DNA of 11,843 nt, from NCBI GenBank assembly GCA_001643535.1, contig LXTG01000049.1:1-11843 (forward strand), in the 5' to 3' direction. Position 1 is the first letter of the stretch; every line of letters begins with the position of its first letter. This DNA comes from a candidate division NC10 bacterium SPGG6. GTDB taxonomy: Bacteria; Methylomirabilota; Methylomirabilia; Methylomirabilales; CSP1-5. Below the pieces are notes generated by a model. It searched no databases. It worked only from the letters and a program-made list of their open reading frames with translations, and was not told the DNA's origin. The position numbers and the translations under genes were made by a program. Shown here one piece after another: positions 1-7,919 of the stretch.

Positions 1-603
1 TCGGGGAACCATATCTGGGACAAGAAAGAGGTAGAGCTTTACATCGCTACCGAGCGGCGTCTCCTGCGCCCCGCCAACTATCCAGAGGCGGTCCCCGGTT
101 CTGGGGTGGCACTCTGGGAGCAGGGAGGACGACGAGTTGGCGTGTTGAATCTGCAGGGCAGAGTCTTCATGCCGACCCTCGCCTGCCCCTTTCAGGTGGG
201 AGAAGAGAAGATTGCCCTCCTCAAGCAGGCGACCGACCTCATCATCATCGATTTTCACGCCGAGGCTACGTCGGAGAAGCAGGCATTTGCCCGTTTCGTC
301 GACGGTCGCGTCTCCGCCGTGCTGGGAACGCACACCCATGTCCAGACTGCCGACGAGCAAATCCTCCCTGCTGGCACCGCCTATATTTCGGATGTGGGAA
401 TGACCGGGGCCAGCGATTCCATCATCGGAATGGAGTCCTCCGACGTCATCCATCGCTTCCTCACCCAGATGCCGTCCAGATTCCGCGTGGCGAAGGGGGC
501 TCCGATCCTCTCCGCGGTCGTCCTGGATTTGGATGAGGAGAGTGGCAAGGCCAAAGCCATCACCCGTCTCCAGCTTCGTGAGGAGTGGGGCGGGGGAGAG
601 TAG
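1..603 (+). CDS. YmdB-type (TIGR00282) metallophosphoesterase, 5' end missing
   Basis: This frame is open from the first base of the window and ends at TAG 601-603, giving 200 residues. The first residues read SGNHIWDKKE, the Asn-His metal-binding motif of the YmdB family. Farther on are FHAE (about residue 84-87) and GTHTHVQTAD (about residue 110-119), which supply the remaining His metal ligands. Characterised members are binuclear-metal phosphodiesterases acting on cyclic nucleotides such as 2',3'-cNMPs. The family is usually about 260-270 residues, so roughly the first 65, with the Asp and Glu/Asn ligands, lie outside the window. In many bacteria the gene follows rny (RNase Y), which cannot be checked here. 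folD starts 8 nt after the stop, so the two are probably cotranscribed. The GTG at 106 is internal, because conserved motif precedes it. Family assignment is firm; the exact substrate is inferred. Confidence 0.93.
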   Translation, partial: SGNHIWDKKEVELYIATERRLLRPANYPEAVPGSGVALWEQGGRRVGVLNLQGRVFMPTLACPFQVGEEKIALLKQATDLIIIDFHAEATSEKQAFARFVDGRVSAVLGTHTHVQTADEQILPAGTAYISDVGMTGASDSIIGMESSDVIHRFLTQMPSRFRVAKGAPILSAVVLDLDEESGKAKAITRLQLREEWGGGE

Positions 604-611
604 GGAGAAGG

Positions 612-1478
612 ATGCCAGCTCAGGTGGTGGACGGACGAGGGATCGCTGCAGGGATCCGCCGGGAGGTGCAAGGAGAGGTGGAAACCCTGGCCGTGAAACA
701 GGGCCGACCACCAACCCTGGCGGTGATCCTCGTGGGAGAAGATCTCGCCTCGACAACCTATGTGCGGAATAAGGGGAAGGCCTGTGAGGAGGTGGGGATC
801 AAATCGGTCCAGATCCACCGTCCTGCCAGCGTCTCTCGCGAGGCGCTTCTCGACATCCTTCATGGCCTGAACAAGGACGAAACGATCGATGGGATCCTGG
901 TTCAGCTCCCTCTCCCCCCCCACATCGAGGAACGATCGATCTTGGAGGTCGTGGACCCCGCCAAGGATGTGGACGGCTTCCACCCGTCGAACCTGGGTGG
1001 GTTGCTTACCGGCCATCCCCGCTTCGTCGCCTCCACGCCGTTGGGTATCATGGAGGTCTTGGACCGGTTCCGGATCGCCATCGAGGGGAGAGATGCAGTG
1101 GTGGTCGGCTGGAGTACTATCGTTGGGAAGCCAGTCGCCTTCCTCCTTCTCCAGCGGCGGGCCACGGTGACGGTCTGCCAGAAATGGACACGGGATCTCG
1201 ATCAGTACACGCGACAGGCCGAAATCCTTGTAGTGGCCGCCGGGAAACCCGGCTTCGTGAAGGGAGACATGGTTAAGGAAGGGGCCGTCGTCATTGACGT
1301 CGGGATCAACCGGGTAGATGGGAGGCTAGTCGGAGATGTCGACTTTGCCTCAGTCTATCCCAAGGCCTCTCTTATTACCCCGGTCCCCGGCGGCGTCGGT
1401 CCCCTCACTGTCGCTATGTTGCTGAAAAATACCCTCTCCTCCTATAAGGCAAGGATCGGTCTCTCAAGCAAACCGTGA
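612..1478 (+). CDS. folD: Bifunctional methylene-THF dehydrogenase/methenyl-THF cyclohydrolase FolD, unusual cofactor motif
   Basis: The protein has 288 residues, the usual FolD length. FolD oxidises 5,10-methylene-THF to 5,10-methenyl-THF with NAD(P)+ and hydrolyses that to 10-formyl-THF in the cytosol. Visible motifs are the catalytic YVRNK (Tyr50, Lys54), DGILVQLPLP (Gln98), KDVDGFHP (Asp121), IVGKP (170-174) and the C-terminal ITPVPGGVGPLTVAML. ATG 612 was chosen because GGGAG/AAGG lies just upstream and MPAQVVDGR is a normal N-terminus; the frame is open farther upstream only inside the preceding gene. Several usually invariant positions differ. PCTP is ASTP (140-143), GRS is GWS (166-168) and CHSxT is CQKWT (189-193). 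In human MTHFD1 the Arg and Ser at the last two sites contact the NADP 2'-phosphate (recalled, not checked), so cofactor preference may be altered. The catalytic residues are intact, so it is not an obvious pseudogene. Confidence 0.96.
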   Translation: MPAQVVDGRGIAAGIRREVQGEVETLAVKQGRPPTLAVILVGEDLASTTYVRNKGKACEEVGIKSVQIHRPASVSREALLDILHGLNKDETIDGILVQLPLPPHIEERSILEVVDPAKDVDGFHPSNLGGLLTGHPRFVASTPLGIMEVLDRFRIAIEGRDAVVVGWSTIVGKPVAFLLLQRRATVTVCQKWTRDLDQYTRQAEILVVAAGKPGFVKGDMVKEGAVVIDVGINRVDGRLVGDVDFASVYPKASLITPVPGGVGPLTVAMLLKNTLSSYKARIGLSSKP

Positions 1479-1486
1479 GGTCGACA

Positions 1487-1984
1487 GTGGGAGTTTTGGA
1501 GAATTGCATGCAGGCGAATCAGGACTATGCTCGGACTTTCGAGGAGCGGGATCAGCCAGACAAGCATCCGGCCAAACATGTGGCGGTGTTGGCCTGCATG
1601 GATTGTCGCATCCAGGTCGAGGAGATTCTCGGGCTCAATCCGGGGGATGCTCACATCCTCCGGAACGCGGGTGGGATTGTCACCGACGATGTGGTTCGCT
1701 CTCTGATCCTCTCCTATCGATTCCTCGGGACCCGGGAGATTGTGGTTATCAACCACACGGAGTGCGGCCTCTTGGGTCTCTTTGATGATCAGCTCCGAAA
1801 AGAGCTTGCGTTAGAGACTGGGAGAGACACGGGTGATCTAAAGTTTTACGGCTTTCTGGACCTCGAGAGCAACCTGCAGAGTCAGGTCCAGAAGATCAAG
1901 GAATCTCCCTTCATGCCACAACACATTGTCGTCCACGGTCTCATCTACGATGTGAGGACCGGTCTCCTCCAGAGGGTGGTCTAG
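1487..1984 (+). CDS. Small beta-carbonic anhydrase (Rv1284-like)
   Basis: This is a probable zinc enzyme interconverting CO2 and bicarbonate. With the chosen start it has 165 residues, close to the 163 of M. tuberculosis Rv1284. Zinc ligands appear as Cys37 in ACMDCR, His90 and Cys93 in NHTEC; the Asp39-Arg41 dyad is present. The core between them (DAHILRNAGGIVTDDVVRSL) is typical of this clade. Three starts are possible. GTG 1475 overlaps the folD stop as GTGA but lacks a ribosome site. ATG 1508 has GGAG 6 nt upstream. GTG 1487 has TGAGG (1476-1480) 6 nt upstream and makes the N-terminus, ending VLENCMQANQDYA, align in length with Rv1284 (recalled). I prefer 1487. The residue between the dyad members is Cys40, where Ala is common. 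The gene follows folD by 8 nt, and its stop overlaps the next start. Catalytic activity is inferred; some clade members are weak or regulatory. Confidence 0.9.
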   Translation: MGVLENCMQANQDYARTFEERDQPDKHPAKHVAVLACMDCRIQVEEILGLNPGDAHILRNAGGIVTDDVVRSLILSYRFLGTREIVVINHTECGLLGLFDDQLRKELALETGRDTGDLKFYGFLDLESNLQSQVQKIKESPFMPQHIVVHGLIYDVRTGLLQRVV

Positions 1985-2226
1985 TGCCCGAAGAGTTAGC
2001 CTTGTTAGTCGACGCGGAGGGCTTTCTCGAGGCCGACTTTATTGTCTCTCTTCTGCAGGCCTACGATATTCCATACCTGGTTAAGCGCGAGAACCCGTAC
2101 GCCGTCGATGCCCGATATACCATTGGACCCCTCGCAAGCCATCGGATCTATGTGAAGTCGGAGGATTTGGAGCGGGCCACGGAAATCCTCGAGGCGGAAC
2201 CCGATCCTCGAGAAATGTATGGCTGA
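1984..2226 (+). CDS. DUF2007-like small protein (putative signal-transducing)
   Basis: This encodes an 80-residue soluble protein. Its GTG start shares one base with the carbonic anhydrase stop (TAGTG at 1982-1986), so translation is probably coupled to that gene. The pattern LVDAEGFLEADFIVSLLQAYDIPYLV, then a loop, then RIYVKSEDLERATEILEA resembles the DUF2007 fold (PF09413): an alpha/beta unit related to PII-like or ACT-type small domains, with a helix carrying E-A-x-x-I and a closing strand VKxEDxxxAxxIL. No catalytic motif, signal peptide or membrane segment is visible. The function of DUF2007 proteins is unknown; the name 'signal-transducing' comes from structural similarity only. Being last in the cluster, it may modulate an upstream enzyme, but the sequence does not show that. 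Confidence 0.8.
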   Translation: MPEELALLVDAEGFLEADFIVSLLQAYDIPYLVKRENPYAVDARYTIGPLASHRIYVKSEDLERATEILEAEPDPREMYG

Positions 2227-2280
2227 GGGAAGAGAAACAGCGATCCTGGTCACGCTGATCTTGAAATCCATCGGCCAGGG

Positions 2281-2321
2281 GGGATGAAGGAGGGGAGACT
2301 ACCCTTCCGGCCGCTCATCCC
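2281..2321. terminator. Hairpin in the convergent spacer, possible bidirectional terminator without a U-tract
   Basis: An outer stem GGGATGA (2281-2287) pairs with TCATCCC (2315-2321). An inner stem pairs 2289-2295 with 2302-2308 (one G-U) around a 6-nt loop. It sits between the stop of the plus-strand cluster (2226) and the minus-strand PBP stop (2315-2317), and the outer right arm covers that stop codon. Neither strand has a T-run after the hairpin, so it is not a textbook intrinsic terminator. It could protect 3' ends or aid Rho-dependent termination. Confidence 0.35.
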
Positions 2322-4624
2322 TCGTGGCGGGGCAGACTAGTAGGACCCGACGGATAGTCGGGCGTGGTTTCCAAACGGGGGGGGAGCCAAACAGGATCTT
2401 CCTCCGGGGTGGCCTGCGGTTCGGTCCCCGGGATGAAGTACTCCTGGATCGCATCCGGATCGTCGGGACTGGTGGGATTGCCACTTTCGTAATTGACATT
2501 CATCGAGATGACCCCTTCGGGGACGGCGAAATATTCCACAGGTGCCCCGCGCAGGATTACCCGCATGAAATCCATCCAGATAGGAACGGCCAGGTGGGCG
2601 CTAGTCGCGTAAGGGCCCAGGGAACGTTTGATGTCGTAGCCGATCCACACCCCAGCCGTAAGAGACGGAGTGGACCCGATAAACCAGACGTCGGTTGCCC
2701 TGTCAGTCGTCCCAGTTTTTGCAACGAGCGGCCTCTCGAGGGCCCTGGCTCTCTTCCCGGTCCCCCTTTCGACCACTCCCTCCAAGACGTGGGTAAGAAG
2801 AAAAGCAGTCTCCGGCCGGAGGACCAACCGGGGCTGTGGGAACCACTCTTCCAGGGCCACTCCCCTTCCATCCACGATCTTCTTGATCGAGAAAGGCTCG
2901 ACCCTGTAGCCGCCCGTGACGAAGACACCGTAGGCTGATACCATCTCCAAGAGGCTCACTTCCGAGACCCCTAGGGCCAGCGCGTACTCCGGTCGGAGGT
3001 GGCTCTTGATCCCGAGACGGCGGGCCATCGCGATGACCGGACTGACCCCGACCCGCTCGATCAGCTTGACGGCAATGACATTGATGGAGTGCTCCAGGCC
3101 CTGGCGGAGGGTGACAGGTCCTCGGTATGTCTTATCGTAGTTTTGCGGGCTCCAATCGGCCGTTTCCCCATCGATGATCGTCGGGTAGCTCACCGGGCTA
3201 TCCTCGAAGATGGTGGCCGGGGTGAGGCCCATGTCGAAGGCGGCGGCATAGACAAAGGGCTTAAAGGCTGACCCGGGCTGCCGCTTGGCCTGAATGGCGC
3301 GATTGAATTTGCTCCGCCGGAAGTCGTATCCACCCACCATGGCCTTGATGGCTCCCTGGCGGGGATCAAGAACCAGAAAGGCGCCTTCGATCTCAGGTTC
3401 TGGTGCGAGGGTTACCTCTATCCGTTTCCCGTCCCGATTAAGCACACGGACGAGGAGTTGATCCCCAGGCTTGATGGTCTCCACGAGATTGGCGAGCCCT
3501 AGCCTTTTGAACTCCTCAAGGGGTACCCTTCCCCCATACTCGCCCACCTGTACGTGAAGGAGAGTCCCCGTCAGATCCGTCACCGTGGCCTCGATGATCT
3601 CTCCGATGCTAGGCCGTTGCCGGGCGGGCGATGCGCCCTGGGGCTGCGGGTTGATGAGCCGAAGGCCCTTCTCCTTCCCGAGCTCTAAGAGTCCGTGCTT
3701 GAGGGCTCGATCTGCTACCTCTTGCATCCTGAGGTTCAGCGTCGTGTAGACCTTGAGTCCCCGGTGGTAAACAGCGTATGTCCCATATTTTTCCTCCAGA
3801 TATTGGCGGACGTGTTCAACAAAGTGGGGAGCGATATCCTTGGCTTGGGCGAAGGCAGCAGTATTGAACGGGAGGGCCGTGGCGGCCTCGACCTGCTCAG
3901 CCGTAATGAGTTTCTCTTGAACCATGCGCTGCAGAACATGATGCCGCCGCCTGCGGGCTCGCTCAGGATCGAAGATGGGGGAGTACGAGTTCGGCGCCCT
4001 GGGGAGGCCGGCCAGCATGGCGGCTTCGGCAAGATTTAATTCCCTCACCGACTTCTTAAAGTACGTCTGAGCCGCTGCCTCTATTCCGTAAGCCCCGTGG
4101 CCAAAGTAGATCTGGTTGAAATAGAGCTCTAGGATCTTGTCCTTCGTGTACTCGCGCTCGATCTTCAGGGCTAGCAGGGCCTCTTTCAGCTTCCGGGAGA
4201 GGCTCTTTTCCGGGGTAAAGAAGAGAACCTTGGCCAGTTGCTGGGTAATCGTACTCCCCCCCTCGGCCAGGCAGAGGCATTTGAGGTTGGTCCAGACCGC
4301 CCGGGTGATGCCTACGGGGTCCAGACCGTAGTGCTCATAAAAACGGCTATCCTCTACGGCCATCAAGGCTTCGCGAAGGATCCGGGGAATCTTGGCCAAC
4401 GGGACGAGAATCCGCCGTTGTTCGTAAAAGGAGGCAAAAGGCTTCCCCTGATCGTCGTAGAGGGTCGTGACGAGGCTCGGTTGGTACTCCTCGAGGATGT
4501 CAAGGGGCGGGAGGTCCCGGACATAGGCGGCCACCACTCCCCCGAGGACCCCCGTTCCGGCGACAGAGAGCAAGAGGATTGCCCCGATCAGACCCTTAGA
4601 GAGATGTCCGCGCTTAATCTCCAT
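2315..4624 (-). CDS. Class A penicillin-binding protein (PBP1A type): peptidoglycan glycosyltransferase/transpeptidase
   Basis: This 769-residue bifunctional enzyme polymerises lipid II into glycan strands and cross-links stem peptides on the outer face of the inner membrane. A short basic N-terminus precedes one membrane anchor (about 11-34). The GT51 glycosyltransferase domain follows, with EDSRFYEHYG (catalytic Glu91), EGGSTITQQLAK (121-132), RKLKEALLALKIE (second Glu148) and YFNQIYFGHGAYGIEAAA. An OB-like insert spans about 330-410 (GEIIEATVTD onward). The transpeptidase shows SAFK (nucleophile Ser452, Lys455), SIN (513-515) and KTGT (636-639). The tail from about 700 is Pro/Glu-rich. The frame is open another 101 codons upstream, but that stretch is not membrane-protein-like and overlaps tyrS. 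ATG 4624 has AAGGA 4 nt upstream and gives a normal N-terminus. KCLCLAEGG places a Cys-x-Cys (116, 118) just before the GT donor-site motif, which is uncommon. The OB insert and domain order fit mrcA/ponA-type PBP1A. Confidence 0.96.
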   Translation of the reverse strand: MEIKRGHLSKGLIGAILLLSVAGTGVLGGVVAAYVRDLPPLDILEEYQPSLVTTLYDDQGKPFASFYEQRRILVPLAKIPRILREALMAVEDSRFYEHYGLDPVGITRAVWTNLKCLCLAEGGSTITQQLAKVLFFTPEKSLSRKLKEALLALKIEREYTKDKILELYFNQIYFGHGAYGIEAAAQTYFKKSVRELNLAEAAMLAGLPRAPNSYSPIFDPERARRRRHHVLQRMVQEKLITAEQVEAATALPFNTAAFAQAKDIAPHFVEHVRQYLEEKYGTYAVYHRGLKVYTTLNLRMQEVADRALKHGLLELGKEKGLRLINPQPQGASPARQRPSIGEIIEATVTDLTGTLLHVQVGEYGGRVPLEEFKRLGLANLVETIKPGDQLLVRVLNRDGKRIEVTLAPEPEIEGAFLVLDPRQGAIKAMVGGYDFRRSKFNRAIQAKRQPGSAFKPFVYAAAFDMGLTPATIFEDSPVSYPTIIDGETADWSPQNYDKTYRGPVTLRQGLEHSINVIAVKLIERVGVSPVIAMARRLGIKSHLRPEYALALGVSEVSLLEMVSAYGVFVTGGYRVEPFSIKKIVDGRGVALEEWFPQPRLVLRPETAFLLTHVLEGVVERGTGKRARALERPLVAKTGTTDRATDVWFIGSTPSLTAGVWIGYDIKRSLGPYATSAHLAVPIWMDFMRVILRGAPVEYFAVPEGVISMNVNYESGNPTSPDDPDAIQEYFIPGTEPQATPEEDPVWLPPRLETTPDYPSGPTSLPRHEG

Positions 4625-4631
4625 ATCGTCC

Positions 4632-4660
4632 TTGGAAAGAAGCAAATTGGGGGGTATTAT
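4632..4660 (+). promoter_or_regulatory. Sigma70-type promoter for tyrS
   Basis: TTGGAA (4632-4637) and TATTAT (4655-4660) are separated by exactly 17 nt, giving good matches to both consensus hexamers. The predicted start near 4667 gives a leader of about 95 nt. The -35 box overlaps the ribosome-binding site of the divergent PBP gene, and the -10 overlaps that gene's own -10 on the other strand. Confidence 0.65.
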
Positions 4661-4664
4661 AACA
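4656..4664 (-). promoter_or_regulatory. Extended -10 promoter for the PBP gene
   Basis: Read on the minus strand the bases are TGTTATAAT, a perfect TATAAT preceded by the extended -10 TGn. The -35 region 17 nt upstream (TCCCGA) is poor, as is common when TGn is present. The predicted start near 4649 leaves a leader of about 25 nt before ATG 4624, with AAGGA (plus-strand 4629-4633) as the ribosome site. The -10 bases coincide with those of the opposing tyrS promoter. Confidence 0.65.
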
Positions 4665-4667
4665 GAG

Positions 4668-4682
4668 CCGAAGTACCTTCGG
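4668..4682 (+). other. tyrS leader hairpin at the predicted transcript 5' end
   Basis: CCGAAG (4668-4673) and CTTCGG (4677-4682) form a perfect 6-bp inverted repeat around TAC. It would lie at the very 5' end of the tyrS transcript, or, as DNA, just downstream of the promoter as a possible operator. On the minus strand it falls where the PBP -35 would be. A three-base loop is tight, so a DNA site for a dimeric protein is as likely as an RNA hairpin. Its role is unknown. Confidence 0.4.
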
Positions 4683-4760
4683 GAGGGGTTTCCCTTTGCG
4701 GGGTGGACAGTCACGTACCAGAAAGACCTGCAGAGCCTCGGAGGCCGTGAGAAGGGGGTC

Positions 4761-5981
4761 ATGACAGCGAAGCTCACACCCGACGAGCAACTCCCCATCC
4801 TCACGTCCCGGACGGTGGAGGTGATCAGCCGGGAGGAGCTTCTCCGGAAGCTCAAGCGGCGTGGGCGTCCCCTTCGGGTAAAACTCGGAATGGATCCGAC
4901 GGCCCCAGATCTGCATCTCGGGCACACCGTTGTCCTGCATAAGCTTCGTCAGTTCCAAGAGCTGGGCCACGAGGTCATCTTCCTCATCGGTGACTTTACC
5001 GGGATGATCGGGGATCCTTCGGGCCGCTCTGAGACGCGCAAGGCTTTAACGGCGGAGGAGGTTACGCGCAACGCCGAGACCTACAAGAGCCAGATCTTCA
5101 AGGTCTTGGACCCGGGGAAGACGCAGATCGAGTTCAATAGCAAATGGCTGGGCGCGATGTCGGGTAAAGACTTGATTGACCTGGCGTCGAAGTACACCGT
5201 GGCCCGGATGCTCGAACGGGATGACTTTCAGAAGCGGCATGAAGGGAAGGTTCCGATTCGCATCCATGAGTTTCTGTACCCGCTGATCCAGGGGTACGAC
5301 TCGGTGCAGCTCCGGGCGGATGTGGAGTTAGGGGGGACCGATCAAAAATTCAATCTGCTCGTCGGGCGGGATCTCCAGAGGGACTTCGGCCAGGAACCCC
5401 AGGTGATCATGACAATGCCCATCCTGGAAGGATTGCATGGTATTCAGAAGATGTCCAAGAGCTTGGGAAACTCTGTAGGCCTCGAAGACAGCCCCCAGGA
5501 GATGTTCGGCAAGGTGATGTCGATCCCAGACACCTTGCTTCTGCGCTACTTTGAGCTCATCACGCCACTCCCGGCCGAGGACGTCGATGGGATCCGGCGC
5601 AAGCTCCACGAGGGATCACTCCATCCGCGGGACGCCAAGGCCAACCTGGGTAAGGTCCTGGTGAGTCTCTACCATTCGCTAGATGCGGCGGAGGCGGCCG
5701 CACAGGAGTTTGACCGGGTCTTTCGCGACCGCAAGGACCCGGAGGAGATTGAGACGTTCAAGATTCCCTCTGCAAAGGGGATTTTCCTGTTGCCCCAGGT
5801 CCTCACGGCGACTGGTTTGACCAGCTCGAACTCCGAGGCGAGGCGTCTCATCCGGGAGGGGGCCGTAACGGTCGATGGGACACGAGTGACCGATGTCGAC
5901 CATAGATTGGCCCCCGAGCGGGTGGAACCCTACATAGTTCGGGCGGGGAAGCGGCGCTTCAAAAAGATCGCATATTATTGA
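4761..5981 (+). CDS. tyrS: Tyrosyl-tRNA synthetase
   Basis: This 406-residue class I aminoacyl-tRNA synthetase activates tyrosine with ATP and charges tRNA-Tyr in the cytosol. The Rossmann-fold signature is DPTAPDLHLGH (45-55, HIGH-type HLGH at 52-55). GGTDQKFN (191-198) is the substrate-binding signature, and KMSKS sits at 230-234. The C-terminal domain (about 344-406) is an S4-like RNA-binding module with SSNSEARRLIREGAVTVDG. Length and motif spacing fit the bacterial TyrS/TyrZ class of about 400-420 residues. The frame is open upstream to 4632, but ATG 4761 has GAAGG/GGGGG immediately upstream and gives MTAKLTPDEQL, a normal start. The gene diverges from the PBP gene across 136 nt. No terminator is visible after its stop; the rRNA promoter begins 12 nt later, so tyrS transcripts may run into the rRNA leader. 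Confidence 0.98.
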   Translation: MTAKLTPDEQLPILTSRTVEVISREELLRKLKRRGRPLRVKLGMDPTAPDLHLGHTVVLHKLRQFQELGHEVIFLIGDFTGMIGDPSGRSETRKALTAEEVTRNAETYKSQIFKVLDPGKTQIEFNSKWLGAMSGKDLIDLASKYTVARMLERDDFQKRHEGKVPIRIHEFLYPLIQGYDSVQLRADVELGGTDQKFNLLVGRDLQRDFGQEPQVIMTMPILEGLHGIQKMSKSLGNSVGLEDSPQEMFGKVMSIPDTLLLRYFELITPLPAEDVDGIRRKLHEGSLHPRDAKANLGKVLVSLYHSLDAAEAAAQEFDRVFRDRKDPEEIETFKIPSAKGIFLLPQVLTATGLTSSNSEARRLIREGAVTVDGTRVTDVDHRLAPERVEPYIVRAGKRRFKKIAYY

Positions 5982-5993
5982 GAAAAAAAGGGC

Positions 5994-6023
5994 TTGACAA
6001 CGGGGCGATAGGCCTGATATACA
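5994..6023 (+). promoter_or_regulatory. rRNA operon promoter P1
   Basis: A perfect TTGACA (5994-5999) is followed, after 18 nt, by TATACA (6018-6023), which is preceded by TG plus one base (6015-6017), an extended -10. A run of seven A (5983-5989) sits just upstream of the -35 and may act as a partial UP element. Predicted start near 6030. The -35 begins only 12 nt after the tyrS stop. Confidence 0.75.
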
Positions 6024-6061
6024 CAAGGCTCGGCAGGCAGTTACATCTTGCCAGGAACCTC

Positions 6062-6090
6062 TTGACAGGCCTAAATTTCGGTGTTAATTT
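6062..6090 (+). promoter_or_regulatory. rRNA operon promoter P2
   Basis: A second perfect TTGACA (6062-6067) lies 68 nt downstream of the first. After 17 nt comes TAATTT (6085-6090), again preceded by TG plus one base (6082-6084). The -10 is weaker than in P1, but the repeated layout and position before the 16S leader fit the tandem P1/P2 arrangement of many rRNA operons. Both spacers contain AGGCCT. Confidence 0.6.
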
Positions 6091-6156
6091 TTGTTTGGAG
6101 TTTTAGGCCCGGGGGGAGTGTCCCAGGTTTCCTGCCTTAATTATCTTTTATCCTCT

Positions 6157-6168
6157 TGCTCTTTGACA
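6157..6168 (+). promoter_or_regulatory. boxA antitermination site in the 16S leader
   Basis: TGCTCTTTGACA differs from the E. coli rrn boxA TGCTCTTTAACA at one base. As RNA, boxA recruits NusB-NusE and the antitermination complex. The 13-nt core GCTCTTTGACAAC (6158-6170) recurs before the 23S gene at 8306-8318. The 5' arm of the 16S processing stem begins at the next base. The TTGACA inside it is not read as a -35 because no -10 follows. Confidence 0.8.
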
Positions 6169-6170
6169 AC

Positions 6171-6189
6171 AGAATATCGCGTTACTGGT
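6171..6189 (+). other. 5' arm of the 16S pre-rRNA processing stem
   Basis: Bases 6171-6189 pair without interruption with 7920-7938 beyond the 16S 3' end: 19 pairs including five G-U. This brackets 16S as RNase III substrates do. Between this arm and the gene, two local hairpins are possible: 6201-6208 with 6214-6221, and TGCCC-GAAA-GGGCA at 6231-6244. An additional outer pairing, GGAGTGTCC 6115-6123 with 7981-7989, would nest outside the main stem. Confidence 0.7.
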
Positions 6190-6253
6190 CTACGGGCGGG
6201 TGGTCCGTGGTGAACGGACCAGTTTTGTATTGCCCGAAAGGGCAAACCGTTCT

Positions 6254-7824
<1,571 letters not shown>

Positions 7825-7919
7825 CGATTTTGCGGCGAGCAGGAGAGCGATGCGCAGAGGGCAACCTCAGGGCGCAGGCTCTGTGTTCGGTGCTAAGTCG
7901 TAGGTCAATTCACCCGTAA

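Noticed and set aside
381..1016. 211-codon minus-strand frame across ymdB/folD
   Set aside because: Antisense shadow of two well-supported genes in GC-rich DNA; the product has no recognisable motif.
4667..4760. T-box riboswitch in the tyrS leader (GGGTGGACAG at about 4700)
   Set aside because: The leader is only about 95 nt, there is no stem I with a specifier loop, the TGGNACC antiterminator core is not matched, and the TGGA found would not fit a tRNA-Tyr discriminator A.
6163..6190. Third rRNA promoter using the TTGACA inside boxA
   Set aside because: No -10-like sequence 15-19 nt downstream; the surrounding bases match boxA instead.
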